Program-made: the position numbers and the translations under genes
The notes under the pieces: model-generated
The model's database searches: none
What the model was told of the DNA's origin: nothing
Seen by the model: only the letters and a program-made list of their open reading frames with translations
Source of the DNA: an uncultured Helicobacteraceae bacterium
GTDB taxonomy: Bacteria > Campylobacterota > Campylobacteria > Campylobacterales > Helicobacteraceae
DNA: 64,000 bases
NCBI GenBank assembly: GCA_934668765.1
Contig: CAKUOH010000001.1
Coordinates: 1 to 64,000 of the forward strand
Direction of reading: 5' to 3'
Part shown: in pieces, positions 56,332 to 64,000 of the stretch
How positions within the stretch are numbered: the first letter of the stretch is position 1
Layout of the letters: each line of letters starts with the position of its first letter

Positions 56332-56439
56332 ATTCGCGGCAATACACGAATCCTTGTCATTGTAAAGAATCCAAAAAGATTTTCTAGCGATTTTTGGATT
56401 ACTTTACTATATTTGCATAAAGCGCGACAATCTAGCAGT

Positions 56440-56709
56440 CTAGCAGCAGCGATTCACACCACCACTATATCTTGCTTCTAGTGCTTCTTTGAAAAATTCT
56501 CTGCGTGAGAGAATCTTCCGCTCGGGGTGCTTTTGGCGCATATGTTCGACATATTTATCATAGCTTCGCATACCTACAAGCAGACTTACAAATCTATCAC
56601 TACGCACATATAAAGCATAAATCCGCCCAAATACTTGCGCAAACAAGCGCAAATGCCATTTTTGCGCCACAATAGGCGCATTAGCGGGATTTTTTGTTTT
56701 AGTTTGCAT
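56440..56709 (-). CDS. YbdD/YjiX (DUF466) small protein
   Basis: 89 residues. Core motif MRSYDKYVEHMRQKHPERKILSRREFF is the DUF466 signature, and the protein ends in a Cys pair after RYSGGVNRCC. In Enterobacteria such proteins are needed with CstA/BtsT for pyruvate uptake. AGGGG lies upstream of the ATG, and the start overlaps the cstA end by 11 bases, so the two are coupled. Confidence 0.85.
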   Translation of the reverse strand: MQTKTKNPANAPIVAQKWHLRLFAQVFGRIYALYVRSDRFVSLLVGMRSYDKYVEHMRQKHPERKILSRREFFKEALEARYSGGVNRCC

Positions 56710-58849
56710 TGTGCGCCCCTAGCTCGTAATCTTTTGCTTTTTTATAGGGCTCTTCTTTAAGTGGAAATGCACTTGCTTTGCCCTGCAAACTCAAATAGCA
56801 GATTTTTATGCACTCAAAAAGCACCACAAACACCACAATCATAAAGAACGCACAAAGCACCGCATCCAAAATATTATTTGAAATAATCGCACTTGCCCTT
56901 GCCACAAGCGCGTCATTGCCATCTGCTATGGCTTGTGCCTTTGTTGCCATCCATTTTTGCGCGGTGGCAATATGACTTACAGCATCGTGGATTTTATCAC
57001 CATTTTGTGGGAGTAGCTTTTGGAAACTCGCATATAGCGTGGTTAAAAGCACCCAAAATGCAGGGATTATCGTAACCCAGCTGTATTTTGCCTTGCCCAT
57101 TTTGAAAAGCACCACCGTGCCAAGAAGTAGTGCGATTCCAGCAAGCATTTGATTTGCCGCGCCAAAGAGTGCCCAAAGCGTAAAGATTCCACCTAGCGGG
57201 TCGATTGTGCCTTGATATAGCAAATATCCCCAGCCACACACGCAAATAAAACTAGCTGCCGTTCCCCAAAGCCACGATTTTGTGTCCGCCATAGGTTTAT
57301 AGATATTGCCTAAAATGTCTTGGATTAGGAATCGCCCCGTCCTAGTCCCTGCATCAACGGCAGTTAGAATAAACAACGCTTCAAAGAGAATCGCAAAATG
57401 ATACCAAAATGCCATTGATTCAGCTCCGCCTATGATTTTATGCAAAATTAGCGTTAGCCCGATGGCAAATGTCGGCGCACCACCCGTGCGCGAAATAATC
57501 GTTTGCTCCCCTATATCACTTGCCGTTTGACTTAAAATCTCAGGGCGCAGTGTGAATCCATCAAATCCACCCCGCGATAAAATGCCATTGACGCTTTGTG
57601 CCACGCTATCTAGATTCGCGCCCACCGCACTTGTCGCAGCAGGGTCAAGCGCAACTAATGGCACATTTATCGCAAAATAAATGCCCGGCTCCAAAATACA
57701 AGCCGCAATCAACGCCATAATCCCCACTAGCGATTCCATAAGCATTGAGCCATAGCCCACAGGACGCGCGTGGCTTTCTTTTTCTATCATTTTTGGCGTT
57801 GTGCCACTTGATATTAGCGCGTGAAATCCGCTAATCGCCCCACACGCAATGGTTATAAACAAAAATGGAAAGATTGCCCCTGCAAAAACAGGTCCCGTGC
57901 CGTCTATGAAATTTGTTACTTTGGGAATGGAAAGCTCGGGATTTACGATAAGAATCCCCGCTGCCATCATAACAATAACGCCGATTTTTAAGAATGTGCT
58001 TAAATAATCGCGTGGCGCAAGTAGTAGCCACACAGGAAGCACGGAAGCGATGAATCCATAAGCAATTACAATTAGTGCTAAAGTTTGTTTGCTAAGCATA
58101 AAGGCATTATGCCACGCGTGATTTGGGTCAGCAACCGCGTGTCCGTAGTATAGTGCCAAAATCAAAAGCACAAATCCTATAACACTCGCTTCACCCACGC
58201 GTCCCGGGCGAATGAATCGCATATAAATGCCCATAAATACAGCGATTGGAATAGTCATTGCGATTGTAAATAGCCCCCACGGCGAATCTGCAAGCGCATT
58301 TACCACAACCATCGCAAGAATCGCCACAATGATAAACATAATAAACAAAATCCCTATCATTGCGATTCGCCCTGTGATGACGCCCATTTCATCTTTTATC
58401 ATTTCGCCCAAGCTTCGCCCATTACGGCGCATTGAGATAAATAGCACGGTAAAGTCGTGCACCGCTCCAGCCAAAACAACGCCCACCAAAAGCCAAAGCA
58501 TACTAGGCAAATATCCCATTTGCGCAGCTAAAATCGGTCCCACAAGCGGTCCCGCTCCCGCAATCGCCGCAAAGTGATGCCCAAAAAGCACCGCCTTATG
58601 AGTAGGCACGAAATCCTTGCCGTCATTATTTATAACCGCAGGGGTGGCGCGATTATCATCTAGCTCAAAGACTTTTTCTGCGATAAACTTGCTATAAAAG
58701 CGATAGCCTATCATATAAAAGCACACGGACGCCACCACAAGCCACGATGCGCTAATAGTCTCGCCATTATTTAGCGCAAGGACGCCAAAGCACCACGCCG
58801 CCATAACAGCGACTAGCCCCCACGCAATATTTTTTATTATCTTATCCAC
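56699..58849 (-). CDS. cstA: Carbon starvation protein A (pyruvate/peptide transporter)
   Basis: 716 residues from a GTG start at 58849, chosen because AAGGAG is seven bases before it; the earlier in-frame start at 58894 has no site. About 16 membrane helices. Conserved CstA parts include FVPTHKAVLFGHHFAAIAGAGPLVGPI, GAVHDFTVLFISMRRNGRSLGEM, SGFHALISSGTTPKMIEKE and AVDAGTRTGRFLIQD. CstA is a starvation-induced transporter of pyruvate or peptides in the inner membrane. A perfect palindrome sits at its transcription start region, so control by a repressor/activator is likely. Length is normal. Confidence 0.95.
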   Translation of the reverse strand: MDKIIKNIAWGLVAVMAAWCFGVLALNNGETISASWLVVASVCFYMIGYRFYSKFIAEKVFELDDNRATPAVINNDGKDFVPTHKAVLFGHHFAAIAGAGPLVGPILAAQMGYLPSMLWLLVGVVLAGAVHDFTVLFISMRRNGRSLGEMIKDEMGVITGRIAMIGILFIMFIIVAILAMVVVNALADSPWGLFTIAMTIPIAVFMGIYMRFIRPGRVGEASVIGFVLLILALYYGHAVADPNHAWHNAFMLSKQTLALIVIAYGFIASVLPVWLLLAPRDYLSTFLKIGVIVMMAAGILIVNPELSIPKVTNFIDGTGPVFAGAIFPFLFITIACGAISGFHALISSGTTPKMIEKESHARPVGYGSMLMESLVGIMALIAACILEPGIYFAINVPLVALDPAATSAVGANLDSVAQSVNGILSRGGFDGFTLRPEILSQTASDIGEQTIISRTGGAPTFAIGLTLILHKIIGGAESMAFWYHFAILFEALFILTAVDAGTRTGRFLIQDILGNIYKPMADTKSWLWGTAASFICVCGWGYLLYQGTIDPLGGIFTLWALFGAANQMLAGIALLLGTVVLFKMGKAKYSWVTIIPAFWVLLTTLYASFQKLLPQNGDKIHDAVSHIATAQKWMATKAQAIADGNDALVARASAIISNNILDAVLCAFFMIVVFVVLFECIKICYLSLQGKASAFPLKEEPYKKAKDYELGAHNAN

Positions 58850-58876
58850 AAATGTCTCCTTAAAAAATAAAATTTT

Positions 58877-58901
58877 CGTTTGTAACAAACGCAAAATTAT
58901 A
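58877..58901 (-). promoter_or_regulatory. cstA promoter with palindromic operator
   Basis: On the minus strand TATAAT (58901-58896) is followed after a few bases by CGTTTGT-T-ACAAACG (58891-58877; on the plus strand CGTTTGT-A-ACAAACG), a perfect 7-base inverted repeat that covers the expected start site. The 288-base gap between cstA and rplM contains the two divergent promoters and AT-rich sequence. Confidence 0.6.
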
Positions 58902-59092
58902 GTATTTTTTTGATTTTATAATAGCTTAAATTATGGCATTTTTGCTAGATTTTTTTTAAGCAATGTTACTAAAATTTTAAAAAATCAATGATATTTTTTA
59001 AGGAATCTTTAATGGTTTTAAAATTATGGATTTATTGTGGCTATGAATCCTAAATTTTTTCTTAAATTAAGCTTTTTATAAGTTTTATTCAC

Positions 59093-59098
59093 TACAAT
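59093..59098 (+). promoter_or_regulatory. rplM-rpsI -10 box
   Basis: TTCACTACAATTTCG carries TACAAT 40 bases before the rplM ATG, after an AT-rich stretch with TTTTATAAG. Confidence 0.45.
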
Positions 59099-59137
59099 TT
59101 CGCTTTTTAAATTAAATCAAATTTTAAAGGTTTAAAA

Positions 59138-59566
59138 ATGACTACGATGGCTAAAAATGGCAATGTCAAGCGCGAATGGATTGTGCTTGATGCCAAAGAT
59201 GAGGTTTTTGGACGGCTCGTAACGAAAGTGGCAACTTATTTGCGTGGTAAGCATAAGCCAATCTACACGCCACACATTGATTGCGGGGATTTTGTGGTGA
59301 TTATCAACGCTGGGAAAGTGAAATTTAGCGGGTTGAAGCTCGAATCAAAAGAGTATTTCACACACAGCGGATATTTTGGTAGCACAAAGTCCAAAACTCT
59401 TTCAGAGATGGTAGAAAAGCACCCAGAAAAGCTATTTCGTCTCGCAGTGCGCGGAATGCTCCCAAAGACAAAGCTAGGCAAGGCGATGATTAAGAAGCTA
59501 AAAGTGTATAATGGCGCAGAGCACCCGCATACAGCGCAAGTTTCGGCGAAGCAAAAAGGAGTGTGA
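59138..59566 (+). CDS. rplM: 50S ribosomal protein L13
   Basis: 142 residues, normal length. Start REWIVLDAKDEVFGRLVTKVATYLRGKHKP and the L13 signature RLAVRGMLPKTKLGKAMIKKLKVY are clear. AAAGG is eight bases before the ATG. rpsI follows after three bases, the universal order. Confidence 0.98.
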   Translation: MTTMAKNGNVKREWIVLDAKDEVFGRLVTKVATYLRGKHKPIYTPHIDCGDFVVIINAGKVKFSGLKLESKEYFTHSGYFGSTKSKTLSEMVEKHPEKLFRLAVRGMLPKTKLGKAMIKKLKVYNGAEHPHTAQVSAKQKGV

Positions 59567-59569
59567 AAT

Positions 59570-59959
59570 ATGTCAAAAATTTATGCGACAGGCAAGAGAA
59601 AAAGCGCAATAGCGAAGGTTTGGATTAGAAGTGGCAAGGGGCGAATGAGTATCAATGGCAAAAGCCTTGATGAGTGGCTAGGCGGACACGAAGCGATAAA
59701 GATGAAAGTTATGCAACCACTTGTGCTTACAAAGCAGGAAAAAAGCGTGGATATTATCGCAATCACCTTTGGTGGCGGATATAATGCACAGGCGGAGGCT
59801 CTGCGACACGGTATTTCAAAAGCTTTGAATCTGTATGATACAAGTTTTAGGGCGATTTTGAAGCCAAATGGTTTATTGATACGCGATTCACGCGTGGTAG
59901 AGCGCAAGAAATACGGCAAACGCAAAGCACGCCGAAGTCCGCAATTCTCAAAACGATAG
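59570..59959 (+). CDS. rpsI: 30S ribosomal protein S9
   Basis: 129 residues. [12 protein letters not shown] near the start, [19 protein letters not shown] in the middle and the basic C-terminus [18 protein letters not shown] that reaches the P-site tRNA in the ribosome. Own site GGAG before the ATG. Second gene of the rplM operon. Confidence 0.98.
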   Translation: MSKIYATGKRKSAIAKVWIRSGKGRMSINGKSLDEWLGGHEAIKMKVMQPLVLTKQEKSVDIIAITFGGGYNAQAEALRHGISKALNLYDTSFRAILKPNGLLIRDSRVVERKKYGKRKARRSPQFSKR

Positions 59960-59963
59960 GGTT

Positions 59964-60213
59964 TTGTCATTGAAAAAATCTGCGCTTTTGTAAAAAAGGC
60001 AGATTCGTGGCAATCTGCAAAAACCAAAAATCCGACATTCTGAGCCTTTAAAAAAGGCGAAGAATCCAAAGACACTAAAAACTCAAAGAAACTACGAATC
60101 GATAGTGATTCACTTGTGATTTTTTTTGGTTTCTTTGGCGACTTTAAGTCGCCGAAGAATGACAGATTCGGTGTGGATTGCTTTGGGCAAAAGCCCTTGC
60201 AATGACGAAATAT
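59964..60213. repeat. Cluster of family-B-type repeats after rpsI
   Basis: TTGTCATTGAAAAAATC and GCAGATTCGTGGCAATCTGC (59964-60018), then GGCGACTTTAAGTCGCC (a palindrome, 60138-60154) with GAAGAATGACAGATTCG, then GGATTGCTTTGGGCAAAAGCCCTTGCAATGACG (60177-60209; it contains GGGC-AAAA-GCCC). The 281-base gap has no gene; an opposite-strand open frame over it is not coding. Confidence 0.6.
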
Positions 60214-60240
60214 GCTAGATTCGCGCTTTTTTGGCAATCT

Positions 60241-62511
60241 CTAAAACTTCACTTTTGCTTCCACGCCTAAATTTTCGCGGATATTTTCAAAGCTGGGCGA
60301 AAAATATAAAAATTGCGCGAAATCTGCACTTTCATAGCTTTGGCGGATTTTTACGCTAAATTCGCCCTTGTTTGCGCTCTGCAAAGCTAGAGTCTGCACT
60401 CCATTTGCCACGCTACCGATAGAATACACGCTAATTTTAGCATTTTCCTCAAATGCGAGATGATTTTCTAGCACTTTCAAATCGCTTGGGTGCATTGTGT
60501 TTATAAACCAATCATTCACACTAGCTTTTGGTAGCCGTGCATTACGCGAAAGGACGCTCTCAATATCCACAATCTTACACGCAGGATATTTGCAGTAAAA
60601 TTCGTAATTTATCTTTGGATTTGCTATGAGAGATTCATTTGCATTGCTATTTGGAAGTAGCGCGATTCGTCCGCGCAGTAGCGCGATTCGCCAATCATTT
60701 GTAATCTTTGGCTTGGTAATGTAGCGCGGATATTTCGCACCCAAATTCACAAAATCAAGTGTCAAAAATGCGTCATTGAGATTCACCACGCGGGAGCTAA
60801 ATAAATCAAGTGGCGTCAAATCCCTATCCTTTATGCCTGTGGCAGAGATTTTGCGCACCACGCGCGAAAGTGAATTATCCAAAAATGACGCTTTGGGGAT
60901 TAGCGAATCAGGCATATTTTCGTTAATAAAAACAAAATTGCTGATATTATCATCTAGCTTCGCACTCAAATCGCGCCCATAGCAGTCTTTGGTAAAATTT
61001 CTAAGTGGCTTATTTTGGTGATTTAGGGCTTGAAGTGTGATTTTTGCCATCGGCAGATAGGGAATGGCAGGGATATAAGTGTGCTGATTGTAATATGCCA
61101 ACCGCCCGTTGTTTTCAATCGCAGCGTAAATGGAGTGCGGGATTAAATCTATGCGCTTTCTTATGATAATGGGCTTTTGGCAGGGGATTTTGCCGATGTT
61201 TTCGATATTTGCGCTTTGAATCTTTGATAGATTCGCGCTTGAATCCGCGCTATTTTGCGCCGAATCTGTGGCTTGATTTATTTGATTTGCACTTGATTGC
61301 GGATTAGATTTACCATCTTCTATTAAACATTTGCCATCAGCCCTATCTTTAGCGTCTAGGCGATTTGTTAGCGCGATTTCAATCTCCCCTGTGGCAATAT
61401 CATCAAAATTCACATTTAGGCTATTATTCACAAGTCGCCCATTTTTAAATCGCGCAATGCCATTTATTTTCTCTCCCACAGGGGCGCAAAGCCCACCATC
61501 ACGCACAAATCTCACAAAAAGTGGCACTAGATTTTCGCTAAAACCTTTATCAATTTCGCCATTTAGATTCCTAGCAGTGGCATTTGGTGTGATTTGAATG
61601 GCGTTATTTTGCGCTTTTAGCACAAGTATATCGCTGTCATTTAGTGGCGATTCGTTTGGATTTGCGCCCAAATTATCGGGGTGATTTATGTTTTGCGGGT
61701 TTAGATTATGCGGATTTAAGCCTACGCTTGCGTTAAGATTCACATTGCCACCTGTGGCACCTTTAATACTAAAATTTATATCAAAACTATGCGGAATAAC
61801 GGTAATTGGCTGCGAAGTCTGTGTGATTTGCTGTTTAAAAAGCATAAATCCGCAGGAAATATAGGCATTGTTTTTGGACGAACTCGCGTTAAATGGATAC
61901 TCCACCACATAGCTAAATCCACCATCACGCAGTTTGGAGAAAAATCGTCTCCCCAAAGTATCGCGAAACTCGCAAAATTTATTGTTGATTTCGCGCGGAT
62001 AGGTGATTTTTCCGCTTGAATCTAGCGCGTAAAAAATTATGCTAAATTGCCCTTTTTGTCCGCTAATCTTTGTGTAAATGCGATTATTAAAATGGCGCAG
62101 ATTACTTACCAAGCATTCGATTCGCGTATAGTCGCTACCGCCGCAGATTTTCTCCACTTCTTTAAAAATCGCATACTCCACAATCAAAGGCTGTTGCGCT
62201 AAAGTAGGCTTTTGTGATGGGAGCAGTGTCGAATCTTGCGTGAGATTTGGCTCTGTCCTTTGTGGCACAACAGGGCTTGGCTGCGATAAGGGTGCGGATT
62301 GTGGCATTTGGACTTGTGGGATTGTGGTATTGTGGAGATTTGCGCCACTTGGATTTACTAGATTCGCGGGACTTTGCGCGGGATTTGCAATATTTTGATT
62401 CGTAGGATTCGCATTTAGATTCGTCCCATTTTGCGCACATAATGCACCACCAAAAATCCCAAAAACCGCCACCGCGATAATTTTTATCACGCTTTTTTGC
62501 ACGATTCGCAA
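60241..62511 (-). CDS. Large secreted unknown protein with Asn/Pro/Gln-rich linker
   Basis: 756 residues. No ATG is available; the TTG at 62511 is preferred because GGGAG lies eight bases before it, giving the signal peptide MRIVQKSVIKIIAVAVFGIFGGALCA. Residues 27-95 are a low-complexity Asn/Pro/Gln/Ser linker; the rest is beta-rich with repeated Cys pairs (KICGGSDYTRIECLV; EFYCKYPACKIVD) and a second linker rich in Asn (about 275-300), probably several disulfide-linked domains. Likely periplasmic or surface protein. I recognise no family. Positioned after the ribosomal operon on the other strand. Confidence 0.75.
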   Translation of the reverse strand: MRIVQKSVIKIIAVAVFGIFGGALCAQNGTNLNANPTNQNIANPAQSPANLVNPSGANLHNTTIPQVQMPQSAPLSQPSPVVPQRTEPNLTQDSTLLPSQKPTLAQQPLIVEYAIFKEVEKICGGSDYTRIECLVSNLRHFNNRIYTKISGQKGQFSIIFYALDSSGKITYPREINNKFCEFRDTLGRRFFSKLRDGGFSYVVEYPFNASSSKNNAYISCGFMLFKQQITQTSQPITVIPHSFDINFSIKGATGGNVNLNASVGLNPHNLNPQNINHPDNLGANPNESPLNDSDILVLKAQNNAIQITPNATARNLNGEIDKGFSENLVPLFVRFVRDGGLCAPVGEKINGIARFKNGRLVNNSLNVNFDDIATGEIEIALTNRLDAKDRADGKCLIEDGKSNPQSSANQINQATDSAQNSADSSANLSKIQSANIENIGKIPCQKPIIIRKRIDLIPHSIYAAIENNGRLAYYNQHTYIPAIPYLPMAKITLQALNHQNKPLRNFTKDCYGRDLSAKLDDNISNFVFINENMPDSLIPKASFLDNSLSRVVRKISATGIKDRDLTPLDLFSSRVVNLNDAFLTLDFVNLGAKYPRYITKPKITNDWRIALLRGRIALLPNSNANESLIANPKINYEFYCKYPACKIVDIESVLSRNARLPKASVNDWFINTMHPSDLKVLENHLAFEENAKISVYSIGSVANGVQTLALQSANKGEFSVKIRQSYESADFAQFLYFSPSFENIRENLGVEAKVKF

Positions 62512-62580
62512 CTCACAAACTCCCAAATTTTAGATTCGCACCATAGATTCGCAAAGATTTCGCTAAAAGCCACATTCGCC

Positions 62581-63207
62581 CTAAACTAGCACAATATACA
62601 CGACTTGTGGTCCGTGCACTCCAAATACCGTTTTTAGCTCAATATCCGCCGTGCGCGAAGGTCCAGCTATCAAAATCATATTGCTTGGTAGATTTTTGCT
62701 ACGCATTTTTGCAATGCCATCGCTTATGCTTTTTACGACATTTTTGCGCTCCAAAATCGCAATGCAATTTTTAGTGATAAGAGACGCAAGGCGCGGTTCT
62801 TTTGCACTACTTGCTACGCCAAAGACGCCTATATCTGCGATTCCACACTCTGCCTTGATGATTGAAGTATCCGTGCTAAAAAGTGTGTCGCGAATCTCAT
62901 CTACGCTTTTGTTGTATGGCAAAAGTTTGCATTCATCTTTGATAGGCGCGATGAATTGCTCTGTATCAAGCGTGTATAATGTGCTTTGCGACTTTAACTC
63001 GCCTAAAATCTTTTTTAAATCCTGCGCTAGATTTTTTTCATCTGATTCCACCACAATGCCCTTATTTGCGACTTGCATTGCGATATATTCATCAAGCACA
63101 TTATCTTTTCCTGCTTTAATCAAGTCTTTGTAATCCCTGCTCGCTTCTTTTAGCCTATTGCTTTTTAGCGCACTCTCCGCGCTTTTAATGATTGCCTCTT
63201 TACTCAT
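62581..63207 (-). CDS. lutC: LUD-domain lactate-utilisation protein LutC
   Basis: 208 residues. LUD domain with ECGIADIGVFGVAS, NMILIAGPSRTADIELKTVFGVHGPQ, the end motif of LutC/YkgG. With LutA and LutB it forms the LutABC complex that oxidises L-lactate to pyruvate in the cytoplasm or at the membrane. AAGGAG six bases before the ATG; it overlaps lutB by eight bases. H. pylori has the same trio (HP0137-HP0139). Confidence 0.92.
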   Translation of the reverse strand: MSKEAIIKSAESALKSNRLKEASRDYKDLIKAGKDNVLDEYIAMQVANKGIVVESDEKNLAQDLKKILGELKSQSTLYTLDTEQFIAPIKDECKLLPYNKSVDEIRDTLFSTDTSIIKAECGIADIGVFGVASSAKEPRLASLITKNCIAILERKNVVKSISDGIAKMRSKNLPSNMILIAGPSRTADIELKTVFGVHGPQVVYIVLV

Positions 63208-64000
63208 AGATTACTCCTTGCATTGTTTTTAGCTTCGTGTGAAGACTTGCATCTAGCTCTGGATATGCGCGGTATTTGAGCCACGCATTTAGCCCGGGCA
63301 CGATTCCGCCTACAAATTTGCCTAACCCGCCAAAGATTCGCACCATTGAGGTTGTGATTCGCCACGCAAAGCCACTTGTGGCAATGTATGTGAAAACAGC
63401 GAAACTTCTGCGCTCGGTGGCATTTCTATGCACATTCGCATAGCCTACCACGCCCCCGCGCCCCTCACCTGCCTTTTCACTGCGTAAGTCGCGGATTAGC
63501 TCAGCTAGTGGGATTTTTACAGGGCAGACTTCACTACATCGTCCGCATAATGAGCATAGATTTAGCATTGGCGCACAATTATCGATTCCAAAAATCTGCG
63601 GACTTACAACCTCGCCGATGGGTCCGGGATATGTGCTTAAATAAGCGTGTCCGCCGATTTTATCATACACAGGGCAGTGATTTAGGCAGGTCCCGCAACG
63701 AATGCAGCTCAAAGAGCGATAGTAGTGCGAATCTGCCAAAATTCTAGAGCGATTATTATCTAGCAAAATGATATGCACTTCTTTTGGTCCATCTAATTCG
63801 CCCTTTTGTCTTGGGTGGGCGATGATATTATTGTAGCAGCTGATATTTGCACCTGTGGCACTAGGGACTAAAAGCATATCCAAAATACTTGCGTCTTCAA
63901 AAGATTCCACGATTTTTTCAATGCCACAAATTGCGATATGAATATCACACGCAGTGGTGCTCATCCGTCCATTGCCCTCATTTTCGATTAGCCAAATCGC
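63200..64000 (-). CDS. lutB: Lactate-utilisation iron-sulfur protein LutB (5' partial)
   Basis: At least 267 residues; the frame stays open to the right edge, so the N-terminal half is outside the window. The internal ATG at 63964 is not the start, as upstream codons WLIENEGNGR continue the family motif. Visible: LIENEGNGRMSTTACDIHIAICGIEK, the LUD part, then two [4Fe-4S] motifs CIRCGTCLNHCPVY and CSLCGRCSEVCPVK. It brings electrons from lactate oxidation. lutA should lie beyond the edge. Confidence 0.95.
   Translation of the reverse strand, partial: AIWLIENEGNGRMSTTACDIHIAICGIEKIVESFEDASILDMLLVPSATGANISCYNNIIAHPRQKGELDGPKEVHIILLDNNRSRILADSHYYRSLSCIRCGTCLNHCPVYDKIGGHAYLSTYPGPIGEVVSPQIFGIDNCAPMLNLCSLCGRCSEVCPVKIPLAELIRDLRSEKAGEGRGGVVGYANVHRNATERRSFAVFTYIATSGFAWRITTSMVRIFGGLGKFVGGIVPGLNAWLKYRAYPELDASLHTKLKTMQGVIYE

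Noticed and set aside
59581..60237. 218-codon open frame on the minus strand over rpsI
   Set aside because: rpsI is certain; the frame only arises from lack of stops opposite basic codons and repeats.

Overview
The window reads as a chromosomal segment of a Helicobacter-type Campylobacterota bacterium, probably an enterohepatic Helicobacter rather than H. pylori; the species cannot be fixed from the sequence. Pointers are the AT-rich composition, the futalosine-pathway gene mqnD, a NifS/NifU iron-sulfur system, a three-domain NifU, the gene orders recA-eno, purA-fliJ-like-motE-like, M23 peptidase-minC-lpxC, argF-small ORF-hemN-glpC-like and lutB-lutC (several recall H. pylori or Campylobacter jejuni neighbourhoods), and promoters with TTTAAG-like -35 blocks plus TATAAT -10 boxes.

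Layout. 1-4640: end of an unknown gene, then a two-gene minus-strand 2-hydroxyacyl-CoA dehydratase/activase unit. 4819-9475: gatA and guaB, split by a small cassette of two secreted Sel1-like cysteine-rich proteins around an unknown protein. 9480-12943: xseB, a nitrilase-fold protein without its catalytic Cys, a small accessory cluster, mqnD. 13026-16486: recA, eno, a pilin-like gene. 16859-25739: nifSU, hemL-atpZ, a ParA/lysine-rich pair, two CNNM-CBS membrane proteins, periplasmic asparaginase, tRNA-Ser(GGA). 25853-32754: small unknowns, two related lipoproteins, and a type III restriction-modification system riddled with intergenic repeats. 33208-41786: HtrA, TM2 protein, purA, two flagellar-export/motor-associated genes, and two convergent envelope-modifying enzymes: a phosphoglycerol-transferase-like protein with an in-frame G9 tract and a PAP2 phosphatase fused to a phosphoethanolamine transferase. 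41832-47246: a short R-M-like module bordered by a second, diverged copy of the 3' end of the neighbouring Fe-S protein gene, then glpC-like, hemN, argF. 47685-51986: a decayed TonB-dependent receptor and a very long FadL-family protein. 52334-58849: envelope and division genes (M23 peptidase, minC, lpxC), a DprA-like protein, and ybdD-cstA. 59138-64000: rplM-rpsI, a large secreted unknown, lutC and partial lutB.

Three themes stand out. First, phase variation: three G/C homopolymers of 9-10 bases occur, two of them sitting between the -35 and -10 of promoters that share the same upstream module, the third in the coding frame of an envelope enzyme. Second, two families of dispersed repeats (a C-rich palindrome and a CGTCATTGCGAG-ended element) often occur side by side, and one such pair is inserted in frame in the type III restriction helicase. 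Third, the 6-mer GATTCG/CGAATC is strikingly frequent in genes and spacers. No complete novel defence system is evident; the most promising unusual objects are the PAP2-EptA fusion, the twin G10 promoters, and the repeat insertions within genes.
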